Under the pieces are notes generated by a model, which saw only the letters and a program-made list of their open reading frames with translations, did not search any database and had not been told where the DNA came from. DNA of 64,000 nucleotides. It comes from Imbricaverruca yamaguchii. Lineage: Eukaryota; Arthropoda; Thecostraca; Neoverrucidae. Location of the stretch: positions 1,973,501 to 2,037,500 of the forward strand of contig JAOTOL010001613.1 of NCBI GenBank assembly GCA_034440575.1. Direction: 5' to 3'. Below are positions 23,426 through 35,987 of the stretch, one piece after another (positions within the stretch are counted from its first letter, which is position 1; every line of letters begins with the position of its first letter). Both the position numbers and the translations under genes were made by a program.

Positions 23426-26272
23426 CAGGATGCAAATCTTCATTCACATGATGCAAATTTGGCCCGGCCAGCGTATCGCCTTATTCGGTACAGATCGATC
23501 ACAATTTTGCATAGCTTGGGAACTCTCATCCGGCATTCATAGAACTTTTTCATCGCAGGATTTTCGTCAAAGAACTGCCGGACGTGCCCAATAAGATATT
23601 TTCATTTGGTAGCTGGAACTGGGATATAACTCAACCACACATTGCTATTCCAAGACGACGTATGATTTCCCTGGCTGCACAACGTGCTGGAAAGAAACAT
23701 ATCGTTAATGTCTTGATATAGTAAATGGCTCCTATAGTCATGCCTGTCCTCTGAATTGGAGGTATTTTGATAGGTAAGGGGGCTGTGGAGTGCTCATGGG
23801 GCGAAGTGCACTTCAATCCTGGGACGACAATTCGTTCGGGAGAGGGGGCACTTGACCCTTCCTGGACGCGCGTCCTGCTCCGGCACCTGCGTCTGTGGGT
23901 CGAAGGGCACCACCATTCCATGGTGACAGTGTGATGGCGTATGCCCCTAGTGCCTCCTTCATGTAGCCACCAATTGATATAGGTAAGGCATCCCGATTCG
24001 ACGAGGGAAGTTGAAGCGATGTTTGAATTGACTTGGGCAGGAAGGATGTGTAAATGAAGGCTGGGAAAATGTTGTCGAGAGGGTAGGGGAAGGGTGCGCG
24101 GCGCGATCCTATCTCCCCTGTTGAGGTAGAAGAGGTGTGCACTCGAACATACTGGGGAGCGCCCTATCGTTTCAAGGGGCGCCTATCCTTACCTTACTTT
24201 TCGCTGAAAAATATGTTGAGCGGTGGGGAGTTGGTGAACTGAGCCTCCCCGGTGCTACGCCACTTTCACATGAGTGAGAGTGAATGCGTGTATGCCCCTC
24301 GGTGCCTCCTCCTGTATCTGCCTGTCGCAGTAAAGTCTTCGCAATGGAGCGGAACGTTCCGACTAGTTAAGCGCCGTATTCTGATCGAGTGGGACAAGCA
24401 CATGCCCCCAGTGCCCCCACCGAATCCACAAATAACCCATGGGTCATTACAGCCTGCCAGCTACCACTCCTATTTCGGTGTGGGTGGAGTTGCACGATGA
24501 CATTTTTCTCCCACAGACGACAGCCTAGTAACAAAGGATGGAACACACTTTGAGGAGTAAGGAGTCCGATGCATATAAACTACATGACGTTTGGTGCAAG
24601 AGGCGGATTTTAACGCGATATTTTAAGCAAATTGCATAGAGACAACGTTACGTATAATACAATTGTGCTCTGAAAGACGGAATGGGAGACGCCCCCGATG
24701 GTGTCGTGCAGGGATGTCACCTTGTGTTTGCTAAGGGGGCCACTGACCCCCTCAGTCATTGAGTTGACCTCCTCAATCACCGATCCCTCACCCAACCAAG
24801 CTGAAAGGTAATCATGGGGCACATAGGCGTACACATGGGGAGCAAATGGATTTCGGCACAGCTTTAGCCATCAGAAAGGTCGTGTGGTCCCCAAAGCAAC
24901 TTCATAAAGTGGCACTCATGATATCGTGCCCCTGCAACGCTCGTATCGATCGGTAACGGAGGGATCCGCAATGCTCTCATGGCATCCGATAGGCGGGCCC
25001 ATTGAATGGGTTTTCTCCCGGGCCCAAGCCAATGATTCCCCGAATAATTTCCATGAACATCCAAGCTCTGTGTATGACACACATTGCTCCTACTCAGCTG
25101 GAAGCAGCCGCTCGTGACGAAGATAGAAAAAGGTCTCAGTTCAAGCCATTGCTTTTTAAGTAGGCGTCATTCGTCCTATGTCCTTGCCTTTCTGACTGCG
25201 CTACTGGGTGAGGTGGTTGGGTTAAGAGCCACGCACCACTAAATTGAAGGAGAGTTTTGGGAAAAATAGGAATGTATTTGCATATTAAGTCGTGTATGTA
25301 GTTCGCCACCGTGCCCCCATGTTTCCAAATTGCTGCTTTGACCAGCGATGGCATTCATGGGTGTTACCTTATAAGCATTTCAAGGGGCTCCTCGATGTTT
25401 GCCCTCGATGCTGGCTTCGTCCCCCTCCCCACACAAATCTGAACTTTGAACCTGGGACTCCATGGAATGTGTCCGCCCCGAATCAATTTGGGCCCACCCA
25501 CTTTTCCCACGATTGTGGCCCTCAATATTTTTCTAAAATCAACGCTCGGCATGACGGCATAAGTGTAGCGATCTGTGTAATTTGCGAACGCCAACCCGTA
25601 TTTATGGAAGACCCTTGGAATGCTAGGTTCTAGCATCAGCGCTACAATTTTGCATGTGAAGATAGATCTAAAAATTATCTTGGCCCCTGAAACTTCCTCA
25701 ACATTTTCCAGACCGTCAATTCGTTCCTCATGCGTTTTGCTGAAGTACGGCGGATTGTGGGCTATTTAGAGCTTCCCACCGTTTTGGAAGGGTGTGAGCC
25801 CCAGCGTTCGCCAGGGCTCTTAGATGTTGATCGTGAATCAATCATGATGATAAATAATTGCCGTAGCGACGAAACGCGAGAACTTCGGAAACATTAAACC
25901 GAACCATTGACCTTGAGGTTTGACCTTGACAAGTCTCTGTTTGAAATGTTATCCGAGGGTGAACACTAACGGCTCGATACCAGATTTGGGCAGATTTTGG
26001 CAAAGACGAAACAAGGTGAAAGGCGACCAAAGAAACCGACTTGTATCAGACCATGACCGTTAAAGTGGTCATGTGAGACTTATGTGGTTGATTTCAGCGT
26101 GTTCAGTACAGGCAGAAGCATTTTTGGTAACTGATGCGAACGAACATAAACCAGTCGCTCAAAGCGAATACGAATACGTCTCTGCCGAACTCGACGCTGA
26201 ATATGAATGCGAACTTAAGCACGATATTAGTTTGACGTACGTGCTTAAGGCTACCAAGAGTAGCCTGCAGGC
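23426..26272. other. Intergenic, no supported gene
   Basis: Several GC-rich stretches (23.8-24.5 kb, 24.9-25.6 kb) are open on both strands but show no domain. I assign nothing. Confidence 0.4.
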
Positions 26273-26320
26273 AACCTAAGACTTAAGCCAAGGCTACCCT
26301 TAAGGCTTAAGTCTTAGGTT
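26273..26320. repeat. Perfect 17-bp hairpin
   Basis: AACCTAAGACTTAAGCC at 26273-26289 is exactly complementary to 26304-26320 across a 14-nt loop. CTTAAG words recur around it (26245-26320). Confidence 0.9.
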
Positions 26321-26384
26321 GTCTTCCCCTGCGCATATACCAATTTATCTTGAACAAACGTGACTGGGTGTCCTTGTGTATCTC

Positions 26385-26428
26385 ATATATTAATATATAT
26401 AAATACATATATATATATAAATATATAA
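26385..26428. repeat. TA-rich low-complexity run
   Basis: Alternating TATA/ATAAATA of about 45 bases with no further signal. Confidence 0.85.
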
Positions 26429-26429
26429 A

Positions 26430-28299
26430 TGAGCAATTTTTTACATGTGTAGTATATCAATGCCCTCTTATAGTTCATACAATTCTTGTTAGACTAGTTG
26501 CAGACTCCACAAGTGGCATCACACAAAAACCGCGGCTAATGGGTTGGAAAGAACTGCCAACTGCAAACTATCCAGCATATACAGGTGCTGCAGCGTTTGC
26601 ATGGAAACTAGAGGCGTCACGAAGTGGTTGCAAGTACGTCAGGCATGATCAAGCCACTCCTTTCTGTCACGGCCGAATACGTTCTGTCGCTATGGAGTCA
26701 GCAGCGTTTCCAGCTAGCAAGAGGTGGTTTTACCATTAAGCGCCTGGAACAATTGCATCAACAATGCACAAAACGTGAAAAATGAAACGTGGCACTCTAA
26801 AAGAGACGAAGTTAGGCCGGAGAAGTTCATGAAAAGTTAGACAACTTTAATTGACTTCAAAAACAGAATGTCTTCGAGCGAGCATCCAGGCGCTATAGAG
26901 GAAATAACTGTGTATGCACTGCAAAACAGATAAAGCAGGCATTTCAGCGAAATCAGCCTTCCCATGCTGCAGTACACCGGGATTGTAAGCTCCTCGAGAT
27001 GCCTCAAATATAAAAAGCGAACGATTTCCGGTGCTGATTAACACCCCCCCCCCCCAGCCTGTAACGAGGGGAAGGTTTTGGCATTCCTGTTCTAGCTGTG
27101 GCTACAGGCAGACCACAGGCAGATGCAACGTTGAAGGTGCTTAATCACAGTTAACGTCTGCCCAATGGTGTTCGATACCTGCGCGGCCAGGTAATAGTGT
27201 ATGATACCTGCGCGGCCAGCACTGGCAAGTACTGCGGGACCTGCTCTCGCCTGAAACTGAATCAAGAGAAGCGCCGCCTGTGACAGGGCCGTCGTCACCA
27301 TAGATTGGTGAAAACGAATACATCGAGAAGAAAAAGTGAAGAAAAAGAAAGAATTGGCCGGTCGTGTATGAAACATTTTAACATAACAATAATTATAATA
27401 TATTTATTGTCATCATTTTGGTGTATCAGTCTAATGCCTAACACGTTCACATTTTCATAGGAAGGAGAATGAAAAATGAAATCCACATCTATTTCGTTTT
27501 GCACATGTCCATTATAATGGACATGTGCAGTTGTGGAAGTCTTGCAAATTACAACGATAAATAGTCGCAATATATTACTTTTCTCATGTTTTTTATTCCA
27601 GTAGCCGATAATCTGTGCCGCGCGGAAGGCTGTTCGCCACAGAGAGTAGCCCAGCCATCACGGAGACGAAGGCTTTCAACAGGGCAAGCACCGGTATTGC
27701 ACTGGACGAGCTGCATACCGCACCGGACCTGCAAGATGCGTACAATGCATGCAGTGGTTGGTGCCGATGAAGACACGACTACATTCCTCCACACAACGTC
27801 CCTGTCGTCGGAACCCCCGTCGCCACGACTGCTGAAGTGGCCGAGCCGACAGCAGTGATGCTCAGCCCTGCAGGCCACCTGTCAGTCCCACGTGTGCCGG
27901 CACAGCCGCGGAGCCAGTCACGGCGCTGCCGGCGGCACACGGTGTGCACGCTCTGCGGACGTTCGCTTGGCACGACCGGGTGGGATATGACGAGGACACG
28001 GCGGGCATGCCGAGCACGTGTCCTCGGTGTCTGCGCCTGGCGCACGTGAAACGCCGGCTGCGCACACCGAGCGCAGCCCCAGACAATGGCACGCGACCAA
28101 TCCGAACGCTGTGTAGATATCATCCAGCAGACGGCGCTGTAAGCCAGGCATGTCCGACCACGTGCGGACGATATTTGTGGTGCATGTGTCGAGAGACTTT
28201 GTCTATTGGGTGGTTCCAGACACACTTTATGCACGATCACGGATAATGGCGCCGCCCACACTGTTCCGCCGGTGGGCAGCGGGATTTGGAAATGTCCGG
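26430..28299. other. Intergenic; GC-rich tract 27.6-28.3 kb
   Basis: A perfect 30-bp palindrome lies at 27500-27529. From about 27590 the base composition becomes clearly GC- and CpG-rich, and open frames overlap on both strands (for example 27779-28405 minus). None resembles a known protein, and one runs through a SINE, so composition is the likely cause. A CpG island or unrecognised first exon cannot be excluded. Confidence 0.4.
27500..27529. repeat. Perfect 30-bp palindrome
   Basis: TGCACATGTCCATTA followed directly by its reverse complement, with no loop. Confidence 0.97.
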
Positions 28300-28372
28300 A
28301 GTGGTGCAAATGTTGAACCCGGGACATTTGGTACCCAGAGCTCAACACCTTAACCACTCGGGCATCCCCGTC
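28300..28372 (-). mobile_element. tRNA-derived sequence (SINE head or tRNA relic)
   Basis: On the minus strand a tRNA-like stretch reads TGCCCGAGTGGTTAAGG (A-box, reverse of 28348-28364) and later CGGGTTCAACA (B-box, reverse of about 28311-28321). The pattern is Leu/Ser-like. The ends do not form an acceptor stem, so it is not a functional tRNA gene. I could not find a second copy of its body in the window. Confidence 0.6.
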
Positions 28373-28869
28373 CCGCCGGGAGACTGTGCTGTTGGCACTG
28401 TTCAATTCAGCTGAAGACGACGGCGAGCAGGAAGAGATAGCGTTGAAACTATCGAAACTGCCAAAGGTGTGCGAAGGTGAGCATGGAAAGTACCACCGCG
28501 CGGCCGTTGGAACAACCAGCCATTACTCCAGTCTCGCTGACCTCTTGGGACGACGGTCGCGATACTTGCTCCATGTCCTCGGTGCAGATGATACCTGGTC
28601 ACGTGATTCACCCGGCTTGTGGGCAGACAGCCCACCGTATCGAAGCGCCCGCGCTATCTGTCAACGCGCTGAACAGCATCAATGACGCCAGCGAGCGAAA
28701 TGCGACGCTCATTACTGACTACAGAGACATCATCACTGGCGGCGAAGATTATAGGAAATATTCGTACAGGCTGTAGAGAACCATAGACGAACCTTCTCTG
28801 CCATCAGGAAGGCACCCCTTCACAGCTACGGCGACCTAACAATTGAGGGAACGTGAGATCGCCCATTCT
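28373..28869. other. Unassigned flank of the Penelope element
   Basis: A plus frame from 28386 begins with an acidic peptide (SAEDDGEQEEIALKLSKLP) that looks protein-like, but I recognise no family. The 5' end of the Penelope element may lie within this stretch. Confidence 0.35.
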
Positions 28870-28935
28870 ACAAATGATTCTGCCCTTTCCAAGCAGCTAC
28901 CATCTACTTTTTGAGGTAATGCAAAATTTGGGCCT

Positions 28936-30740
28936 TTGTCAAGCAATCCCAATATATCTGAGTCTAGAGGTAACGATATAGGGCCACCAAACCATAGGGC
29001 GATCTATGGTTTGCGGTGGAAGAATGTGAGGGAGACAAAACAGCAAACTGTACCTCAGGTACCGCAGGCAGGCTTATCACAAAGCACCCCTAGCGCAGGT
29101 CATTCAAAGCTTCGCCCCATATTTCCCGACACTCCTGCATACCAACCACCGAGAGACACAACTCAATTAGAATCTGAGTTGAAAGATTTAAAAACAAAAG
29201 TTCTAAAAGCATATAAATATCACAACAAAGCATCGAACAAAAGGTCGGACAATTATGCGAAACAGAGGGAAGTACTGCGAGAATTGAAAAACAACGATAA
29301 TGTAATAGTGAAGCCGTCAGATAAATGCAAAGGATTCGTCGTGCTAAACAAAGCGGATTACATTGAAAAGGCCAGGACAATAACGGAAGATTATCAGAGC
29401 ATTCCTTCCCAACCAAACCATACCAAACGTCTCGAAATCGAGACGTGTACTATTATCAAGGAAACTTTATCCAGGAAGTTACATAATGACACAGTTTTAT
29501 CTCTTCTTCCTCATTCCAGCCGCACAGCGGAATTATACGGGCTCCCAAAAAAACCACTAACTAGGGGTTCCACTGTGCCCCATATTGTCGGCGAGTGGTG
29601 ACCCCCTAGACAAGCTATCTTGGTTCTTGAGCAAGATTCTTGTCCAGATACTAGCGTTGGTTCCCGCCCGTCTGACAAACACGGAGTCGTACCTACAGAG
29701 GGTGAAAGAAACGTTTCCTACCAAACTTCCGGAGGGCAGTATTGTTTTCACCATGGACGTCACAAATTTATATGGCAGCATTCCGATAAAGGAGGGAATA
29801 TATGCTGTAATTCGCCTAATCGAGGACAATCTGGATGATATGTCTCTTCGGGATTGGGGTACAGGACTGTGTGAAATTACTAACACGTATTTTCAGCAAT
29901 AACCTCATACGTTTCGGTAACTCCATGTACAAGTAAACGAAACAAAAGGCTATGGGTAACCGATGTGCACCTCCCTTAGCGATTGTTTTTATGCACCGCC
30001 TTGAGTCGAGCTTCCTAGCGTCGTATGACTTGAACCCAGCTCTCTATATGAGGTATATAGACGATATTTTTGGTGTTTGGACACATGGCTTGGCCTGGCT
30101 CGACTACTTTGCAGAAATTAACCAACAACACTCCAGCATCAAGTTCACCTTAGAACACACTGTTCATAGCACTTCGATTCCTGTCCTTGATACGTTGTTT
30201 GTAGTTCAGGCTGATGGTAGCTATACCACCGAACTGTACTTTAAGCTAATGGCAGCCCCCATCATCTTGCACTATGATTCGGCCCACCCGATGGCCACTA
30301 AAAAGGCCGTTTTAACATCCCAAATGAGGAGAGCAGCACGAGTCTCCTCCGATACTATTTCGTGCGAGCGGAGTCTTGCGAAGATGGCAACTCTTTTCCT
30401 GGAAAATGGATACCCAGCACATCGGGTACACTCCGCCGCTCGTGCTGTCCACCCTCACAACAGGAGTAGGATAAGTGGGCAACGTCGGCATCGAGCATGT
30501 AGCAATCCCAACTATGTCTACATGAGACTTCCTTTTGTCGATGACCAACTATGTCGACAGGTAAATGCAGCTATCAGTTCGTCTCATTTAAATCATGTTA
30601 CGGTAGCCTGGACTAGCGGACCTACACTGAAATCTTACCTGGTCCACTCAGCCCTGGAATTGTCGCCATGCCCTGCTGGTAGACGAACGTGTCACACCTG
30701 TAGCAACGGGCTCAAAGGTAGATGCACGCGAAAAACGTAG
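28936..30740 (+). pseudogene. Penelope-like reverse transcriptase, broken
   Basis: The frame from 28936 to 29601 carries LKNNDNVIVKPSDKCKGFVV and AELYGLPKK, the early RT blocks. The next frame (29585-29902) has FTMDVTNLYGSIPI, the catalytic A block with its Asp. A stop at 29934-29936 lies between SMYK and the B block AMGNRCAPPLA. The third frame (29952-30740) holds the catalytic RYIDD box (30051-30065), VLDTLF, and a thumb block with HYDSAHPMATKKAV as usual for Penelope RTs. It ends with CPAGRRTCHTC, the Cys-bearing linker before the nuclease. Penelope RTs are related to telomerase and prime at nicked DNA. Confidence 0.9.
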
Positions 30741-31033
30741 TTTATAAAATAACGTGCAACCGCTGTCTTGGAATATTATATGTCGGAGAAACCAAGCGTA
30801 GCATCAGGGATAGGTACAATGAACACTTGGGAGATGCCAGACTTCGGAGAGAATACACACCTTTAGGCGAACACATGATCAACAAACATTCTAACATGGA
30901 ACAGAGCGACACTATAACAAACTTCAAAGTAGAAATTTTAGCAACAGCCAGGGACAACGCTGATCTGAAGGTCCTCGAATCTCTACACATACGTAATCTA
31001 CGGCCGCAACTAAACACCCAAACGACGTCTTGA
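30722..31033 (+). pseudogene. Penelope-like GIY-YIG endonuclease domain
   Basis: The segment reads NVVYKITCNRC, then GILYVGETKRSIRDRYNEH, then a Glu-containing helix KVLESLHIRNLRP, and stops after LNTQTTS. VVY and YVG stand for the GIY and YIG strands. Arg in RSIRDRY, the His and the later Glu match the catalytic positions of Penelope nucleases, and the CxxC pair in ITCNRC is typical. It overlaps the RT frame by 19 bases in a different phase: a single lost A near 30735 would explain the split from the RT. The domain itself looks intact. Confidence 0.92.
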
Positions 31034-31325
31034 TATATCACATAAAATTACATAAACATAAATTATATTTTATGTATTACGCGTTACATTCGATATATGT
31101 CTATATATGTGCGTGCATGTATGTGTCGATATGTATACGGACCATCGGCTCGGGCTTCCTCAGAGGATTCTATCCTGACCTAGTTGACTTCTGGTTTGGA
31201 GTTTCTTGAAGTGTCTGCATCAATGAGGATGCTTTTCTGTGATTCACGTGTATTTTTGCTTTTTGCTTTTTTCCCGCGTTTTTTTTCTTCTTCAAATGCT
31301 AACCCTGCCATTTGTTATATCACTC

Positions 31326-31348
31326 CTGACGATGGCCCCTGGCCGAAC
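31326..31348 (+). ncRNA. Hammerhead-ribozyme-like core of the Penelope element (degenerate)
   Basis: CTGACGA (31326-31332) is followed by GGCC-CCT-GGCC, able to form stem II (31334-31344), and then GAAC (31345-31348). This is the hammerhead core order CUGANGA / stem II / GAAA, with the last A replaced by C. Penelope-like elements are known to carry small hammerhead motifs in their terminal regions. The substitution makes self-cleavage unlikely. Stems I and III were not resolved by eye. Confidence 0.6.
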
Positions 31349-31492
31349 CGTTGAGTAATATAGCATAATCCCTAACGCTGCTTTTGATGTAGACTCAGCA
31401 CCTCCTGGTATATTGAGGGTCGTACATTTCGTCTCACGCAATGTTTAAAACCCAGGAGCACTTAAGAGCCATTCTTCGTTGTATTAAACAAT

Positions 31493-33240
31493 CGTTTTAA
31501 TTCAGTTAGATCTCGTTATTCTCCGCGAACCACCAGCGATGAGGCTATTTTTATGTGAAATTGAGCTCTGATCTGCAGAGAAACGAAGGTGTTGCGAGAG
31601 CTTATTCCATTGGAAATATGATCAGGTCCATCTCTCTCATGATCTGAGGAAAATTTCACTATTGTTCTTGTACTAACACAGTTTGACAACAAACAGTGCA
31701 ATGCAAATAAAAAGTGTGTTAAATCGCATTCACAATGGTCTTGGTTTGTAACCACAAATAGTGCAATTTGGACACGATATTGCACTTGTTTTGACGATGG
31801 GACTTTCCGATGTCTTTCAATGATAAACTAACATTTATATTCCAAAATCATATTATGCATTTCCCATGGTGATTGAATGATAAAATGCTGTGAAATGAAT
31901 AACATAGTGAATAATTTAAATGCATGAGATCAGGCAATACAAATATCATGGGCGGTCTTAGGTACAGAAATGGGGTGAGGCAGAGTCAGCATTGCAGCTT
32001 CCCATCTCTCCAAAACAATACTCGTCGGATTTATGCATATTTACGTTTCGGTTGCCAAAAATTGGATGTTATTTACTTCCCATCCTCCAAAAATAAAATA
32101 GATTTTGGATGCTAGTACCACTTTTTTAGACCTTTCGGTTGCGCTGATGACCACTATTGGGGAAAAGTCGTCGATACTAGTAGCCCGGAGACGCTCAAAC
32201 GACGTGATCGTTGGCTCCAGCCAGTAGCCGGGAGACACGTAACCGACGTGATCGTTGGCTCCAGACAGATTGTCCCCAAAGGCTATGGAGTAATGTGATA
32301 GTGAGCTGAGCTGATTATGCCGATGACAGTGTGGGTTGCACTTCAAATTTCGTTGATTCATGATATATCCATTCTAATAGGCAAGGGCACAATGCAACGA
32401 TCACCCTTTTATGCTGGGGATGGCGATATACCTGAAAATCTGTCTCTGAAAAGTGTCCTTGTTGCCAACGCAGTGGTACGTGTAGGAACGATCAAGAAGA
32501 AGGAAGCGTGAGGGAGGTAGTCCCCATTTCTTTTTGTATATTGTCATACTAGCGCTATGGCGGTGCATGAAAAATATAAAACGTGGCTTTGCCCTCTCCG
32601 TTCCGGTCGAAAGTTTCTTGCACACCGAAGAAACTTCTTGCTACAAGACGGAGTTCAGACTTAATTTTCTTCTGTTGACTGCCAATGCAATCAGAAGTGT
32701 AGAAACAGAATGAGTGGATAGTTGCCCATCCCTATTCCACATTCCACTCCTCAGAAGCTGGGCGCTGTATGACCGAAGCAGTCGATGCGCCCCTAAGCCC
32801 AAATACCCAACCACTCCTCAGAAGCTTTCCGAGCTACTGGTGAATCGACAAGTCCTATGATACTAAGTATGCTAAACACATAGGTCGACAAATGCTAAGC
32901 AAAGCATTTCGATGACACAATCGACAAATCATCAAACATCAACCACAAACAAATATTCTTAAGAAATTCCGAGTAGGTAGGACAAACTTATTTGTTTGGT
33001 GTTAAAGTGAGTGCAGCAGTGAAATAGAGCAAAGAGGTGCGTTCTGCAAGTCCATAAGTGTTGTCAATTCTGAATGCTTTTCCATAAAACATAGTGTGAG
33101 TAGAGAGAACATATCTGCGAAGAAAGGAAATAATTCCAAATTAGGCCTAGTGCAAAGTATATTTTTATAGCTCATTGTAGGTAGCATATTGATGTAAGGT
33201 AAATTGTTGCTTAACACTCGCCCTGAAGGAGGGGGGGGGG
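31493..33240 (-). repeat. Dispersed repeat B, inverted copy of repeat A
   Basis: It matches 21614-23425 in reverse over its whole length, with the boundary CGTTTTAATTCAGTTA at 31493 mirroring the end of A. Its far end carries the first ~30 bp of the TTAA element (TTAACACTCGCCCTGAAGG, reading + near 33212) and then breaks off in a poly(G) run (33229-33241). So A/B already contained or adjoined the TTAA element before it was copied. Confidence 0.9.
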
Positions 33241-33262
33241 GGGCGAAGCCCATCCGCAATGA

Positions 33263-33760
33263 AATCTCTCATTATGACAAACATTGCAAGTGCACGTGGG
33301 AACTAAGTGGGCCATCCACTCCGCATGGTTTGCCACAACTACAATCAGAAATAGCCAATTTATTTGCTATAAATTTGTCATCACTCACCTTAACCTCTAA
33401 GACAAAGCAAACATCTGTGTCTGGAACGCAGTATACTACCTATATCGGTTTCGAATGTAACGAGATGCTGTGCTTTCTTGAGGGCTAAAATATGCTAAGC
33501 TATGATGCATGCATTGCCCATAGTTGCCGGTCGAAATTGGTCGCACTATCTGTTAAAATGTCGTTGAATCAGGAGCAAAATCGACCAGGTATGATGGCAG
33601 GACCCATTCACAACTGCTCATAAATCTACCGCTTAAAGCAATGCAGAATAATACCGGTTGTTGTCTCATATGCCCTGTATCGAACGACGAGAAATCTATA
33701 AATCCAGACTTGCAATGATTCGCATTTTCACGACCATCGTTCTGAACTATGGATCTTCTG
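33263..33760. repeat. Dispersed repeat R1, copy b
   Basis: Direct-orientation match to 19810-20195, with a 119-bp segment (33329-33447) that copy a lacks. It begins within about 25 bp of the broken end of repeat B and runs to the start of repeat R2. Confidence 0.9.
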
Positions 33761-34182
33761 TGTCACATGTACTTCGTTTCCCTCAAACATACAGTTCTTG
33801 AGATGATGATCGTGCGCGCAAAACACCAATTCAGGTATTGTCGCATGGTTTGGAAAGCCACATGTTACATAAGTCAGGTACCAGGTAAGGCCACGGAATT
33901 CGTAAGTCCGTCGCTACGTAAGTCAGGTGTTTGCCAACAACAGTTTCTCAAGTCAGGTATCAGGCAAGGCCACATGCTTCGTATGTTAGGTATCAGGCAA
34001 GAGGCAAATGTTACATAAGCCATGTATCTTGCAATGGAAGTTTCGCAAGCCAGGTGTCAGGCGAGGCCGCATGTTTTGTACGTCACGTGTCAATCAAGGC
34101 CACATGATACGCGGGTCAGGCGCCAACAACGGCCACATGGCAGGACATGTCACGTGTCACATGGTATGCAACACCACATGCC
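33760..34182 (+). repeat. Inverted repeat R2, left arm
   Basis: 423 bp, nearly identical in reverse to 37409-37839. Both contain GTGTCACATGTACTTCGTTT at the outer end and ATGGTATGCAACACCACATG at the inner end. Internally it repeats GTCAGGTATCAGGCAAGGCC-like words at irregular 30-45-bp spacing, so each arm is itself an old tandem array. The inner ends differ by a few bases around CACGTGTCACATGG. Confidence 0.93.
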
Positions 34183-35610
34183 GTGCCGATGAACACACTC
34201 CGCAGTCTTACATGGCAGCCTGCGTCAGATGTGGCATTGGCTCCAGCTTGGCAGTGCAGCCTCCTACCCAGCAGTGAGTGAAAGGCAGATCCACCTTCGC
34301 CGTCACTTTCCTCTCCCGCGCAATGCAAGAAGGTCCTTCCACATCACCAGTCGGAAATGCGAGCACTTTGCTATGCACCAACGGAAGCCAATCCTCTGCA
34401 ATTGGATTTCACCATTGAAAGCTAGCTGCACTATGCGTAGATATATCCCAGGTGAAAATAACTTCAGATTGAGTACTTTCTGCAGCGTTTTCCCGTGCCT
34501 ACATGCATGAGTGGCCGGTGACCATTGGCTACAAATGCAGAGTATGTGGTAAACTATCTAAGACGTTGAGGAGCCTAAAATAACTTGAAAAAAATGTTGC
34601 ACATAGGCATAGCTCATCTTCTACTATCTGATGCTGAAGGTGCCAGATGAAACCTCTTGGCAATGAGACTCATCCATTTGGTTCGTCTCACCATTTCATT
34701 CATTCATCTCATTCGTTTCGCTCCGACAAGACATGAAGCTGAATGCCGTGTTCGTCTGAACTTGAGCTGAAGACTTCTATGTCACCGCATAAACCATACG
34801 TGCCTCGGTTAAAACAAGCCAGATACAAAATACCTTCATATTCCGCCGCAATTGCATGACGGAGGACAGCAATGTGATACCTCGAAGCAATGTGCACAAT
34901 ATCCTCAATGGATCTAAATGTAGGCCAATGTTATCTCGCAAGTACTTCAGTATGAACGCCTTCACGCCATCCCAAGCGTACCTGCATGCAGCATTGCAAT
35001 GACATGATACAGCTACCTAGTGCGCGTGTGTGCGAAATCGCCAAGCCATGCAAGCGACGCGTCTTATATCCATTAGACAATATGACCCGACAGTCGCGTA
35101 GCACATGTGCCAATAGCAGAACTGTGCCAACACCGTCGTCTCCTCTCCACACCCCCATGGCCGAGGTCCTGCACGCCATGTTCCACTCTCTTTCATCAGA
35201 GTCCCTGAGGTCGATACGACACGCCACACACCATCCGAACCGGCACGCGAGGCGGCTTGTAACAGCCGGTAAGGTTCCACGGGCGTCCTGTGAGCGGTAC
35301 GCATCACAGGTAATTCGCAGCCGCACACCATTTGATGCTCCGCCGACGAGCTTTCCGTAAGTATTTGCAAATACGCGTCTTTAAAGGCGACGATTTTCAG
35401 GAAACATAGCGCCAGTGAAGTTCGCACGAATTGGACGAGGCTGAATGTCGAACGCCTGTATGCTCACAATTTGCATTTGATGATTATTTTTGCATATTAA
35501 TGCATCACCATGGTAACTACGACAGCGCTGAACAAAATCCACTCAAGGAACACCATGCACACTGTGCAAGCAATGGTCTGATCGATAAATTTCATAAAAA
35601 TAGATGAGAA
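34183..35610. other. Spacer inside R2, no supported gene
   Basis: Short frames on both strands, none recognised. Confidence 0.4.
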
Positions 35611-35615
35611 AGATG

Positions 35616-35987
35616 ATTCTAGGACGAATGTACGTAAGAAAAAATGTAAGTATGTGAGATGTACGTAAACAAATGCACGTGAGTAAATGTACGTACGCGT
35701 AGAAATACGCATTGTTGATGCACGTATGTGCAGATTACGACAGCGCAAAACTACGTACGGCAATTGTACGTATGGCAGATGTACGTAAGAGCAAATGTAC
35801 GTACGGCAAATGTGCGTTAGCAAATTGTGCATGAGCACAAATGTACGTAAGCGCAAAAGTATGTAATCGCAAATGTACATAAGCGCAAGTGTACACATGC
35901 GCAAATGTACGTATGCGCAGATGTACGCAAGTGCAACTGCACATAAGCGCAAAAGTACGTAAGCGCAAATGTACGTAAGCGCGAAAG
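35616..35987 (-). repeat. One-sided array of the ACGTACATTTGCGC motif (outer array)
   Basis: About two dozen imperfect units of GCGCAAATGTACGTAA (period about 14-20 bp) start with CTAGGACGAATGTACGT. All units point the same way. The array ends exactly where the foldback element's target duplication begins. It is probably one arm of an older element of the same family into which, or next to which, the complete one inserted. Confidence 0.85.

Larger units (their letters stand above)
28870..31440 (+). mobile_element. Penelope-like retroelement with GIY-YIG endonuclease, inactivated
   Basis: A degenerate N-terminal extension is followed by a Penelope-type reverse transcriptase, a Cys-containing linker and a GIY-YIG nuclease domain. 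About 290 bp further on lies a hammerhead-ribozyme-like motif. Three frame changes and at least one stop (29934-29936) disable it. The right boundary is approximate and meets the inverted repeat B at 31493. Element ends and pseudo-LTRs could not be defined by eye. Confidence 0.88.

Noticed and set aside
28300..28372. Functional Leu/Ser tRNA
   Set aside because: The ends do not pair and the arm lengths are irregular, so it is at most a tRNA-derived relic.
27779..28405. 208-codon minus-strand gene
   Set aside because: It crosses the tRNA-derived relic, has low-information Arg/Ala/Thr-rich composition, and equally long frames lie on the opposite strand in a GC-rich tract.
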